Below are positions 52,446 to 60,950 of a stretch of 64,000 nucleotides of DNA, piece after piece (within the stretch, counting starts at the first letter, position 1; every line of letters starts with the position of its first letter). The notes beneath the pieces were generated by a model, which did not search any database, had not been told where the DNA came from, and was given only the letters and a program-made list of their open reading frames with translations. Made by a program: the position numbers and the translations under genes. Origin of the DNA: Paracoccus homiensis (lineage in GTDB: Bacteria > Pseudomonadota > Alphaproteobacteria > Rhodobacterales > Rhodobacteraceae); assembly GCF_900111675.1 (NCBI RefSeq), contig NZ_FOHO01000003.1:124001-188000 (forward strand), in the 5' to 3' direction.

Positions 52446-54692
52446 TCACTGCCGTGCCAGCCATTCGGTGATGGGGCGGCGCAGATTGGTCAGACCCTGC
52501 GACTTGCCGTCCTCGATGACCTGCCTCAGCTCGGCGATCGACACGCGGCGGATCAGGTGCTTGACCGGCCCGATCGAGGCGGGCCGCATCGACAATCTGC
52601 GCAGGCCAAGTGCAGCGAAGGTCAGCGCCTCGACCGGCCGCCCGGCATCCTCGCCGCAGAAGGACAGCGGCACGCGCGCCGCCTCGCAGCGGGCGATGAT
52701 CTGTTCCAGCAGCGCCAGAAACGAGGTGTTCAACGTGTCATAGCGGCGGCGGACCCGTTCGTTTTCACGGTCGGCCGCGAAGAAGAACTGTTTCAGATCA
52801 TTGCCGCCGATCGAGACGAAATCGCACATCTCGAAAAACCGTTGCGGCGCGAAGGCCAGCGAGGGGGTTTCAAGCATCGCGCCGACGCGGATATCGGTCG
52901 GCATCTCGTGGCCCAGCCGCTGTTCGCGCGACATTTCCTGCATCAGGATCCGATAGGCGTCTTCGTATTCGCTGATATCCGCGATGAAGGGGAACATCAC
53001 ATGCAGCGGCCGCCCGACCGATGCCCGGATCAGCGCCTGCAACTGCATCCGCAGCACGCCCCGCTTGTCCAGACCCACGCGGATCGCGCGCCAACCCATC
53101 GCCGGATTCGGTTCGTCTTGCGGCTTCATATAGGGCAGAACCTTGTCCGACCCGATATCCAGCGTGCGGAACATCACCGGCTTGCCATGCGAATTGTCGA
53201 TGACGCGGCGATAAAGCTGCGCCAGTTCCCCGCGGCGGGGCACGTGGTTGCGGATCAGGAATTGCAATTCCGTGCGGAAAAGCCCGACGCCTTCGGCCCC
53301 CGACCCTTCCAGCGAGGGCAGATCGGCCATCAGGCCCGCGTTCATGTACAACTGCACCGTTGTGCCGCAGGTCGCGGTGGCAGGCAGGTTGCGCAGGCTG
53401 GCATATCGGTTCTGCGCCTCGGCCTGCATCGCGATCTTGTCGCGAAAGGCGGTGGCCACGGTTTCCTCGGGCCGCAGATGGACGATGCCCTGATCGCCGT
53501 CGATCAGGATCGGGTCGCCGTTCAGCGCCTCGGTGGTGATGCGGCTGGCATGGATCACCAAGGGGATGGTCAGCGCACGCGCAACGACCGCGGCGTGACT
53601 GCCGACCGAGCCTTCTTCCAGAACCACGCCTTTCAGCTTGCGGCCATATTCCAACAGCTCGGCCGGGCCGATATTGCGGGCGATCAGGATCGGACGCTCG
53701 GGCATTTCGGCCCCGGTGTCGCGGCCCTGACCGGTCAGGATGCGCAGCAGGCGATTGGACAGGTCGTCCAGATCGTGCAGCCGGTCGCGCAGATAGGGGT
53801 CGGCGGACATTTCCATCCGCGCACGGGCCGATGACTGTTCCTTTTCGACCGCCGCCTCGGCGGAAAGGCCAAGGCGGATATCCTCTTCCATCCGCTTCAG
53901 CCAACTGCGCGAATGGGCGAACATGCGATAGGTTTCCAGGATCTCGGTGTGATCGCCGGTGCCGCCCATATCGGCCGCGCCGACCATCCGGTCGACGCTT
54001 TCGCGCAGCATCGCAACGCCTTCATGAAGACGCGCGCGTTCCTTTTCCGGGTCGTCGCCAACGGGATTTGCGACCACGACACGCGGTTCGTGCAGCCAGA
54101 CATGCCCCTCGGCGGCGCCTTCCTGCGCGGTGGTGCCGCGCAACATCAGCGGAAAGCGGTGGGCCTGCGGCATGCTGTCGGACTGGCTGCCCTGAAAGGC
54201 GCCCAGTTCGGTCATCTCGGCCAGCACCATCGCCACGACCTCCAGGCCGTAGATCTCGTCATCGCTGAACAGGCGCGCCTCGCGGCACTGCACGACGAGG
54301 ACGCCCAGCTTTTCACCGACGCGCTGGATCGGTACGCCCAGAAAGCTGGGAAACACCTCTTCGCCGGTTTCCGGCATGAAGCGAAAGCCCGGTTCGGCGG
54401 GGGCGTTTTCGGTGTTGATATTGCGTCCGGCGCGGGCCACGCGACCGACCAGACCTTCGCCCAGCCGCAGGCGCGTCTGGTGCACGGCCTCGGCGCGCAG
54501 ACCCTCGGTGGCGCAAAGTTCCAGCGTCTGCGGGTCGCGGAACAGATAGATCGAGCACACATCCGTGCCCATCGAATCCGCGATATGATGCGTGATCTGG
54601 TCAAGGCGATCCTGGCCGCCACCGGCGGCCGCCAGAATTTCCTTCAACCTCCGCAGAAGCTTGCGGGAATCACTATCCTTCCTGTCGTGCAT
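52446..54692 (-). CDS. ptsP: phosphoenolpyruvate-protein phosphotransferase PtsP (enzyme I-Ntr)
   Basis: First enzyme of the nitrogen-type phosphotransferase system, which passes phosphate from PEP to NPr. The 748-residue protein has an N-terminal GAF sensor domain (residues about 20-160, ITHHIADSMGTDVCSIYLF), where glutamine can bind in homologues. The swivel domain has the active His in GSVGSHAAVVARALTIPLV near residue 365. The PEP-binding barrel follows (GVGLFRTELQFL, FRTLDIGSDKVLPY, MLETPSLAF, DFVSIGGNDLKQFF, LSFCGEDAG). No sugar-type PTS gene is adjacent. It lies 68 bases downstream of lysC on the same strand. Confidence 0.95.
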   Translation of the reverse strand: MHDRKDSDSRKLLRRLKEILAAAGGGQDRLDQITHHIADSMGTDVCSIYLFRDPQTLELCATEGLRAEAVHQTRLRLGEGLVGRVARAGRNINTENAPAEPGFRFMPETGEEVFPSFLGVPIQRVGEKLGVLVVQCREARLFSDDEIYGLEVVAMVLAEMTELGAFQGSQSDSMPQAHRFPLMLRGTTAQEGAAEGHVWLHEPRVVVANPVGDDPEKERARLHEGVAMLRESVDRMVGAADMGGTGDHTEILETYRMFAHSRSWLKRMEEDIRLGLSAEAAVEKEQSSARARMEMSADPYLRDRLHDLDDLSNRLLRILTGQGRDTGAEMPERPILIARNIGPAELLEYGRKLKGVVLEEGSVGSHAAVVARALTIPLVIHASRITTEALNGDPILIDGDQGIVHLRPEETVATAFRDKIAMQAEAQNRYASLRNLPATATCGTTVQLYMNAGLMADLPSLEGSGAEGVGLFRTELQFLIRNHVPRRGELAQLYRRVIDNSHGKPVMFRTLDIGSDKVLPYMKPQDEPNPAMGWRAIRVGLDKRGVLRMQLQALIRASVGRPLHVMFPFIADISEYEDAYRILMQEMSREQRLGHEMPTDIRVGAMLETPSLAFAPQRFFEMCDFVSIGGNDLKQFFFAADRENERVRRRYDTLNTSFLALLEQIIARCEAARVPLSFCGEDAGRPVEALTFAALGLRRLSMRPASIGPVKHLIRRVSIAELRQVIEDGKSQGLTNLRRPITEWLARQ

Positions 54693-54760
54693 CGCGTGCC
54701 TGCCTTTGCTGTCGCGATGGCCTCAGCGCGCCCTGCCGAATCTGTGCCCGGCTGTTGGGT

Positions 54761-56017
54761 TCAGGCCGCTTCGAGGCCAAAGGCATCATGCAGTGCCTGC
54801 ACCGCCAGTTCCATGTATTTTCTGTCGATCAGCACCGAAATCTTGATTTCGCTTGTCGCGATGACCTTGATGTTGATGTTTTCATCGGCAAGCGCCTTGA
54901 ACATGCGCGCGGCGACGCCGGTATGGCTGCGCATGCCGATGCCGACGACGCTGACCTTGGCGACCTCGGTGTCGACGACCAGCTCGTCATAGGCGATCGT
55001 GCCCTCGGCCTTGGCCCGTTCCATGGCTTTCTTCGCGCGCTCGACCTGATTGACCGGCACCGAGAAGGTCATGTCCGTCACCGACCCCGGATGGTCGTCA
55101 TAGTCCTTTTCCGAGATGTTCTGAACGATCATGTCGACGTTCACGCCGGCATCGGCCAGAGGCGCGAAGATCGCGGCCGAGATGCCCGGACGGTCCTCGA
55201 CGGTGACCAGGGTGATCTTGGCCTCTTCGCGCGAATAGGCGACCCCGTTGACGACTTTCGATTCCATGATTTCATCCTCATCGCAGACCAGCGTGCCCGA
55301 ATTTTCGTCCGTATCCTCGAACGAGGACAGCACGCGCAGACGCACATTGTAACGCATTGCCAGCTCGACCGAGCGCGTTTGCAGCACTTTCGCGCCAAGG
55401 CTGGCCAGTTCAAGCATTTCCTCGAAGGCGATCTTGTCCAGCTTGCGCGCCTTGGAGGTGATGCGCGGATCGGTCGTGTAGACGCCGTCCACATCTGTAT
55501 AGATGTCGCAGCGTTCGGCGTCGAAGGCGGCGGCAAAGGCAACGGCGGTCGTGTCCGAACCGCCGCGACCCAGCGTCGTGATCCGGCCATCGGGGCCCAG
55601 CCCTTGAAAGCCCGCTACGACGGCGACCTTGAAGCCTTCTTCGAATTTCTGGTCCAGATTGGCCCGCGGAATATCCACGAAACGTGCCGCAGAGTGGACG
55701 GCCGTGGTGTTGATCGGCACCTGCCAGCCCTGCCAGCTGCGCGCCGGAACGCCCATTTCCTGCAAGGTCAGGGCCATCAGCCCGGCGGTCACATTCTCGC
55801 CCGAGCTGACGACGGCATCGTATTCGCGCGCATCGAACAGCGGCGAGGTCTGTTCGACCCAGCCCACCAGTTCGTTCGTCTTGCCGGACATTGCGCTGAC
55901 GATGACGATGACGTCGTAGCCGCGATCAACCTCGCGCTGCACCTTTTGGGCGGCATTCTTGATCCGGTCCAGATCGGCCACGGATGTTCCGCCGAATTTC
56001 ATCACCAGAAGCGGCAT
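54761..56017 (-). CDS. lysC: aspartate kinase
   Basis: Phosphorylates L-aspartate, the first step toward lysine, threonine and methionine. The 418-residue protein begins MPLLVMKFGGTSVADLDRIK; GRGGSDTTAVAFAAAF and DVDGVYTTDPRI follow in the kinase domain. The C-terminal third has two ACT domains (LVTVEDRPGISAAIFAPLADAG; VSVVGIGMRSHTGVAARMF) for feedback inhibition. It is the monofunctional class. A frame inside the gene could encode a separate beta subunit, as in Bacillus, but I see no internal ribosome site that decides it. Confidence 0.95.
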   Translation of the reverse strand: MPLLVMKFGGTSVADLDRIKNAAQKVQREVDRGYDVIVIVSAMSGKTNELVGWVEQTSPLFDAREYDAVVSSGENVTAGLMALTLQEMGVPARSWQGWQVPINTTAVHSAARFVDIPRANLDQKFEEGFKVAVVAGFQGLGPDGRITTLGRGGSDTTAVAFAAAFDAERCDIYTDVDGVYTTDPRITSKARKLDKIAFEEMLELASLGAKVLQTRSVELAMRYNVRLRVLSSFEDTDENSGTLVCDEDEIMESKVVNGVAYSREEAKITLVTVEDRPGISAAIFAPLADAGVNVDMIVQNISEKDYDDHPGSVTDMTFSVPVNQVERAKKAMERAKAEGTIAYDELVVDTEVAKVSVVGIGMRSHTGVAARMFKALADENINIKVIATSEIKISVLIDRKYMELAVQALHDAFGLEAA

Positions 56018-56102
56018 GTCGGGCCCCCAGACTCTACGCTATTCGTCGGCGCGGCTTTTAGGGACGGGGGGGCGAAACCGCAAGAGGTTACGCGCAGTTC
56101 GT

Positions 56103-56504
56103 CTAGTTCGACTTTTGGCGCGGGATGAAGGGCAGGGGGGCGATGGGCACGCCATCCTCAATCAGCTTGCGGGCGTCTTCCGGGCGGGCCTCGCCATGAA
56201 TGGCCCGCGTGGGACGGTCGCCATCATGCATGGCGCGAGCTTCTTCGGCAAAGGACAGGCCCACATAGTCCGAATTCTTTTCGACATGCTGGCGCAGCTT
56301 TTCCAGTGCGGAATTCTGCGGTTCGGACAGCCGCGCCTTTTCCGAAGGCACCGCAGGGGCCATCAGCGCGCGGTCCACCCGGGTCGATCCGCATTCGGCG
56401 CAGGCTATCTGATTCGCATCGCGCATCGCCTCGAATCCGGTCGAATTGCGAAACCAGCTTTCGAAATCATGGCCTTTGTCACAGCGCAAAGCATAACGGA
56501 TCAT
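56103..56504 (-). CDS. DUF1178-family zinc-ribbon-like protein
   Basis: A 133-residue protein of the DUF1178 family. MIRYALRCDKGHDFESWFR and CAECGSTRVDRALMAPAV give a Cys/His then CxxC pattern that may bind zinc, as in regulatory FmdB-type ribbons. The rest (LRQHVEKNSDYVGLSFAEEARAMHDGD) is typical of the family. Function unknown. AAAGGTG lies before ATG 56504. It follows waaA by 36 bases and precedes lysC by 85, all on the minus strand. Confidence 0.88.
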   Translation of the reverse strand: MIRYALRCDKGHDFESWFRNSTGFEAMRDANQIACAECGSTRVDRALMAPAVPSEKARLSEPQNSALEKLRQHVEKNSDYVGLSFAEEARAMHDGDRPTRAIHGEARPEDARKLIEDGVPIAPLPFIPRQKSN

Positions 56505-56540
56505 GCGGACACCTTTTCAGATCATGCCATAGATATCGGG

Positions 56541-57734
56541 TCAGTCGCGCCTGCGTGCAAGATCGCCCAGCCTTGCGATCATCGTCTGAGGATCGCCGAC
56601 GCGCGCCGTCAGCACGTCGCGCGCGGTCCGGCCCATCGCGGCAATCTGCGCCGGATCCTGCACCAGCGCGATCAGCTTCGCGCCAAGATCCGCCGAGGTG
56701 ACCTTTCGTGCGGCCCCGGCACGGGTCAGCAGGTCAAATCCGGTCGCGTGATTGGCGATATGGGGACCATGCAGCAGCGCGCAGCGATAAGCCGCGGGTT
56801 CCCACGGCGTATGACCACCCTTGTCGATCAGCGACCCGCCGACCAGACAGATCCCGGCCTGGCCATACCACAGCGCCATTTCCCCAAGGGTATCTGCCAG
56901 CAGCACGGGCGCATCCTCGGCCCCCTGGGACCGGCGGGAAAACGCGATGCCGCGATCACGCATCATCTGGGCGATCGCATCGCCTCTTTGCGGGTGGCGC
57001 GGCGCAAGGATCAGCCGCAGATCCGGATGGATCTGGCGTGCCTTCAGCCAACCGTCCAGAACCGGCCCATCCTCGCCCTCATGCGTTGACGCCGCCAGCA
57101 TGACCCGGTTTCGCGCCGGATCGGGCGCAGGCGGTTGGATCGAGGCCGGCGCCAGCAGTTTCAGATCCATGACCGGCAGGATCGCGTTTTCGCGCAGCCC
57201 AAGATCGCGCAGGCGCGATTCGCTTGCCGCATCCTGTGCGGACAGGGCATCGATTCGGCCCAGCATCGGCGAAATCACCCCGCGCAGCCGCGCCCATTTC
57301 CGGGACGAGCCTTCCGACATCCGCGCCCCGATCACGGCCTGCCGAATTCCGCGGCCCTCAAGCAGGCGCGATTTCAGCGGCCACAGCTCTTGTTCGATGG
57401 TCAGCGCCATCTGCGGCTGCACGGCATCCAGAAACCGGCCAAGCGCCCGCGGCAGGTCCAGCGGCGCAAGCCGCGCAGGCAGGCCCCAGCCGATCACCAT
57501 GTCGCGCCCCGTGACGCTGTTGGCGGTGATCTGCAGGCTGAAATCGCGGGCCAATGCCTCGATGATCGGGCGGGCCGAAGTCAATTCACCGACCGATGCC
57601 CCGTGAATCCAGATGCTTGCGGGTTTTCGCGGAAGATCGCGAACCAGCCGTTCGCGCAGCGCTTCGGACCCGCCCAATCGCGCGCGCAATCTCAGGACGG
57701 TTTCGGCCAGTCCGGTGCTTGCGGCATAGATCAT
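56541..57734 (-). CDS. waaA: 3-deoxy-D-manno-octulosonate (Kdo) transferase
   Basis: A membrane-anchored GT30 transferase that adds Kdo to lipid A precursors on the cytoplasmic face. The 397-residue protein has IWIHGASVGELTSARPII with the catalytic Glu in GASVGE, VTGRDM, EQELWPLKSRLL, LAASTHEGEDGPVLD and GHTPWEPAAYRCALLHGP near the C-terminus. I start at ATG 57734; the frame remains open through the upstream tRNA-Cys gene, but that extension is only translated tRNA. Whether one or two Kdo residues are added cannot be told. Confidence 0.92.
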   Translation of the reverse strand: MIYAASTGLAETVLRLRARLGGSEALRERLVRDLPRKPASIWIHGASVGELTSARPIIEALARDFSLQITANSVTGRDMVIGWGLPARLAPLDLPRALGRFLDAVQPQMALTIEQELWPLKSRLLEGRGIRQAVIGARMSEGSSRKWARLRGVISPMLGRIDALSAQDAASESRLRDLGLRENAILPVMDLKLLAPASIQPPAPDPARNRVMLAASTHEGEDGPVLDGWLKARQIHPDLRLILAPRHPQRGDAIAQMMRDRGIAFSRRSQGAEDAPVLLADTLGEMALWYGQAGICLVGGSLIDKGGHTPWEPAAYRCALLHGPHIANHATGFDLLTRAGAARKVTSADLGAKLIALVQDPAQIAAMGRTARDVLTARVGDPQTMIARLGDLARRRD

Positions 57735-57754
57735 TGGAAACGCTCTGTCTGATA

Positions 57755-57828
57755 TGGAGGTGGGTACCGGAATCGAACCGGTCTTCACGGATTTGCAATC
57801 CGGTGCGTAACCACTCCGCCAACCCACC
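57755..57828 (-). tRNA. tRNA-Cys (anticodon GCA)
   Basis: A 74-base cloverleaf on the minus strand. The acceptor stem GGTGGGT pairs with ACCCACC. The anticodon loop TTGCAAA gives GCA, and the T arm ACCGG-TTCGATT-CCGGT is perfect. The discriminator is U73 and CCA is encoded, both as expected for tRNA-Cys. The first anticodon-stem pair is C opposite T, a mismatch or weak pair. It lies 20 bases upstream of waaA. Confidence 0.95.
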
Positions 57829-57955
57829 GCCGTCGAGAGTGGGATCGACTTAAATGATCCCGTCGCGGCTTGCAAGACAGGAATGAGCGGCGTTGCTCAC
57901 CCCCGTAAATCATGGCAATAAGAACAAAAATGCAGGTCGAGCAGAGGTTCCCGAC

Positions 57956-58609
57956 ATGACCGATTTCGCCGCGCGTCGCACCATGATGGTAGATACTCAG
58001 GTTCGTCCCAACGATGTCACGAAATTTCCGGTGATCGAGGCCATGCTGGCGATCCCGCGCGAAGAATTCGTGCCCGCGTCGCGCCGCGCGGTCGCGTATA
58101 CGGGCGAAAACATCGATCTGGGCAATGGCCGCGTGATGCTTGAGGCGCGGACGATTTCAAAGATGATCGACGGTCTGAACATCCAGCCGACCGACTTGGT
58201 CCTGGATGTGGCCTGCGGTCTTGGTTACGGGGCCGCCGTCATCGCCCGGATGAGCGAGGCCGTCGTGGCCATCGAAGAAGATGCCGAGATGGCGGCCGAG
58301 GCCGAAAAGCGGCTGGCCGACAATGCCGTCTTCAACGTCGCGGTCCTTCAGGCCGAGCTTGCGCAGGGCTGCCCCAAACAGGGCCCCTATGACGCGATTC
58401 TGGTCGAGGGTGCCGTCGAAGAGGTGCCGCCGGCAATTCTGGAACAGTTGAAAGAGGGTGGCCGAATCGCCGCGCTCTTCATGGAAGGCAGCCTGGGTGT
58501 GGTCCGAATCGGCCATGTCGTGAATGGGCGCGTGAACTGGCGCTATGCCTTCAACGCACATGCACCCTTGCTGCAGGGCTTTGCGAAAGAACGGGGATTC
58601 AGCTTGTGA
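57956..58609 (+). CDS. Pcm-like methyltransferase adjacent to tolC
   Basis: A 217-residue member of the protein-L-isoaspartate O-methyltransferase superfamily. The SAM-binding motif is altered: [15 protein letters not shown] in place of [14 protein letters not shown]. The catalytic SQP segment of true Pcm is missing; [13 protein letters not shown] stands in its position. The C-terminal half ([30 protein letters not shown]) keeps the fold. It therefore probably does not repair isoaspartate; its role is unknown, but its 4-base overlap with tolC suggests a joint function. Automatic annotation usually calls it Pcm. Confidence 0.85.
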   Translation: MTDFAARRTMMVDTQVRPNDVTKFPVIEAMLAIPREEFVPASRRAVAYTGENIDLGNGRVMLEARTISKMIDGLNIQPTDLVLDVACGLGYGAAVIARMSEAVVAIEEDAEMAAEAEKRLADNAVFNVAVLQAELAQGCPKQGPYDAILVEGAVEEVPPAILEQLKEGGRIAALFMEGSLGVVRIGHVVNGRVNWRYAFNAHAPLLQGFAKERGFSL

Positions 58610-60003
58610 AACAGATCAAACCATTGCGCGGCCTGGTTGCTGCGGTCATGGTCAGCCTGAGCGCGGCAATCCCCGCCAAGGCTGAATCCCTGGCCGACAC
58701 CATGGTCGCCGCCTATCGTCATTCCGCCCTGATCGAACAGAACCGCGCGGTTCTGCGCGCCGCCGACGAAGATGTCGCCGGTGCCGTCGCGACCCTGCGG
58801 CCGGTCCTGCAATGGGTCGCCAGCTATGCCGACAGCAAGTCCCGTGGCGAGACCCGCAGCCGCCGCTCGTCGATTTCGCTGAGCGCGCAATTCCTGCTGT
58901 ATGACTGGGGGCGGACCCAGCTGGCGATCGACGCGGCCAAGGAACAGGTCTTGGCGACCCGTCAGGCGCTGGTCGGCGTGGAACAGCAGGTTCTGTATGA
59001 TGCGGCCTCGGCCTATTTCCAGGTGCGCGAGGCGCAGGAACAGGTCGCGCTGCAACAGAATTCGGTCCGCCTGGTCGGGCAGGAACGTCAGGCGGCCAAG
59101 GATCGCTTCGACGTGGGCGAGATCACCGTGACCGATGTGGCGCTGGCGGATGCGCAGCTGGCTGCCAGCCGCGCCACCCTGGCATCGGCACAGGGGCAGC
59201 TGGAGGTCGCGCGCGAAAACTATCTGGCCGCGACCGGTCGCAAGCCTGCGAACCTGTCGTCGCCGCCGCCGCTGCCGAAACTGCCGGCGAATGTCGATGC
59301 CGCCCGCAGCGTCGGACAGCGCAATCATCCGTCGATCCTGCAGGCGCAGCGGGCCGCCGCCGCCGCCGAACTGGGCGTGGCCGCCGCCGCGGCCGAGCGT
59401 CGCCCCTCGTTGTCGGCGGATGCTTCGGTCGGTTATGGCCGCCAGCCGCGGTCGTCCCTGGGTGGGGAATATGACAACCGCGCCGAGGCTTCGGTCGGCG
59501 TGACCATGAACCAGACCATCTATTCGGGGGGGCGTCTGTCGTCCGCCCATCGCAAGGCCATGGCGAATCGCGACGAGGCGCGGTCCTCGCTGTTGAACAC
59601 ATCGCGCCTGGTCAGCCAGGAGGTGGGCACCGCTTGGGCGAATATTCAGGTCGCACGCGCGCAGATCGGGTCGATCAATGAACAGATCTCGGCTGCGCAG
59701 CAGGCTTATGACGGCGTCCGCGAAGAGGCGCAGCTGGGCGCCCGGACCACGCTGGACGTTCTGGATGCGGAACAATCGCTGCTGGAGGCGCGGGCCGACA
59801 AGATTACGGCCGAGTCCAATCTGCAATTAGCACATTATCAACTTTTGGCCGCTATGGGTTTGTTGACGGTAGAACACCTGAAACTGGGGATTCAGACCTA
59901 TGACCCATCGCAATATTACAATGCCGTGCGCAACGCGCCCAGCACCAGCAAACAGGGCGAAAGCCTTGATCGCGTTCTGCGGGCGATCGGCAAAAGCAAC
60001 TAA
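58606..60003 (+). CDS. tolC: TolC-family outer-membrane efflux/secretion channel
   Basis: A 465-residue outer-membrane factor that forms a trimeric channel for efflux pumps and type I secretion. A signal peptide spans residues 1-27 ([19 protein letters not shown]). The duplicated helix-strand repeats are visible: [20 protein letters not shown] at the start, [12 protein letters not shown], then [22 protein letters not shown] and [16 protein letters not shown]. The GTG start overlaps the Pcm-like gene stop. It is the only outer-membrane partner in the window for the RTX protein at 30 kb (inference). Confidence 0.94.
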   Translation: MKQIKPLRGLVAAVMVSLSAAIPAKAESLADTMVAAYRHSALIEQNRAVLRAADEDVAGAVATLRPVLQWVASYADSKSRGETRSRRSSISLSAQFLLYDWGRTQLAIDAAKEQVLATRQALVGVEQQVLYDAASAYFQVREAQEQVALQQNSVRLVGQERQAAKDRFDVGEITVTDVALADAQLAASRATLASAQGQLEVARENYLAATGRKPANLSSPPPLPKLPANVDAARSVGQRNHPSILQAQRAAAAAELGVAAAAAERRPSLSADASVGYGRQPRSSLGGEYDNRAEASVGVTMNQTIYSGGRLSSAHRKAMANRDEARSSLLNTSRLVSQEVGTAWANIQVARAQIGSINEQISAAQQAYDGVREEAQLGARTTLDVLDAEQSLLEARADKITAESNLQLAHYQLLAAMGLLTVEHLKLGIQTYDPSQYYNAVRNAPSTSKQGESLDRVLRAIGKSN

Positions 60004-60032
60004 GCCTGCGGGTTCAGCCACGGAGATGCGCC

Positions 60033-60905
60033 ATGGCTGAACCTACCCCGCGCAGTGCAGCGCGCCTTTCTGAAGATATTGGTGACGTGCTGACGGCGAT
60101 CCGCCGTCTGATCGCCGAGGATGAGGCCCTTGTGGCGGCCCGCGAGCGGATGACCCAAGCGGCCGAGCCTCGGTTCATTCAGGAAGATGGCGGCGAATTT
60201 CTGGCCCGCCGCTATGGTGGCAATGCAAGCCTGGCCCGCAAGCTGGCCGGGGTCGTGACCGAGGACGAGGCCGACGAGGGCTGGCCACTTGGCGATCATG
60301 CCAATGCCCCGGATGCCGCGCGCCCGTCGGGACAGATCCTGCGACATGATTTCGCCGCCGAACCCACCGCTGAACCCATTACAGAACCCGCATCCGAGCA
60401 GGGCGAATTGCCGCCCCTGCGTCTGGAAGAAAACCTTCGCAGCTTTGTCGAACCGGCGGAAGAACCGCAACAGCCGGACCCGGGCCGTGATTTCGCCGCG
60501 ATGGTCGATGAGCCGGAAGATGAGGCCAGCTTTGCCGAGGCTTTCGACTGGAAGGCCCGGATGCGACCAGACCCTGTGGTGGTCGAGCCCGTCGAAGAAG
60601 CCGAACTGCTGGCCAAGCCCGCGCGCATGACGCCCCCGCGCTCGGTCTGGGCGGTCGAGGATGCCGAACAGCCGGACGAGGCAGGGCAGGCCGCACCGAT
60701 CGACCAGCCTGCAGCGGCTTCTGTAGCCCCGACCATTTCGGGTCTGTCGCCGGAAGAGGAAGAAAAATCGATCCGCGAGATCCTGCGCGAGATGGTGCAG
60801 GAAGAACTGCACGGCGAACTGGGCGAGCGTTTCTCGCGCAATCTGCGGGCCGTCATCCGGCGTGAAGTCGCGGCTGCGATCGAAGATCAGCTGGATCGCT
60901 TCTGA
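60033..60905 (+). CDS. PopZ-like (DUF2497-type) acidic polar-organiser candidate
   Basis: A 290-residue acidic protein with three parts. Residues 12-33 contain the helix LSEDIGDVLTAIRRLIAEDE, close in pattern to the PopZ N-terminus (EEILASIRRIISED). Residues 60-240 are a Pro/Glu/Ala-rich, presumably disordered stretch. Residues 245-290 form a helical end (SIREILREMVQEELHGELGE, FSRNLRAVIRREVAAAIEDQ). This matches PopZ in layout, although the middle is longer and the C-terminal helices are diverged. PopZ forms pole-located condensates in alphaproteobacteria. It starts 29 bases after tolC. The label is inference; hypothetical protein is the safe name. Confidence 0.7.
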   Translation: MAEPTPRSAARLSEDIGDVLTAIRRLIAEDEALVAARERMTQAAEPRFIQEDGGEFLARRYGGNASLARKLAGVVTEDEADEGWPLGDHANAPDAARPSGQILRHDFAAEPTAEPITEPASEQGELPPLRLEENLRSFVEPAEEPQQPDPGRDFAAMVDEPEDEASFAEAFDWKARMRPDPVVVEPVEEAELLAKPARMTPPRSVWAVEDAEQPDEAGQAAPIDQPAAASVAPTISGLSPEEEEKSIREILREMVQEELHGELGERFSRNLRAVIRREVAAAIEDQLDRF

Positions 60906-60908
60906 TGC

Positions 60909-60943
60909 GGATGCTGCGTCGGGGTCGCCCCGGCGCAGCATCC
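60909..60943. terminator. long perfect hairpin between convergent PopZ-like and nlpD-like genes
   Basis: A 16-bp stem (60909-60924 with 60928-60943, one G-T pair) with a TCG loop; the flanking C-G pair can extend it. It sits exactly between the two convergent stops. No U tract follows on either strand, so termination would rely on the very stable stem or on Rho. Confidence 0.7.
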
Positions 60944-60950
60944 GGGCCGA

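Noticed and set aside
54761..56017. Internal start giving a separate aspartate kinase beta subunit
   Set aside because: Possible in some aspartate kinases, but I see no convincing ribosome site before an internal Met here.
57735..57875. N-terminal extension of waaA across the tRNA gene
   Set aside because: The extra residues (GYAPDCKSVKTGSIPVPTS type) are the translated tRNA-Cys, a well-known artefact; the Kdo transferase starts at 57734.
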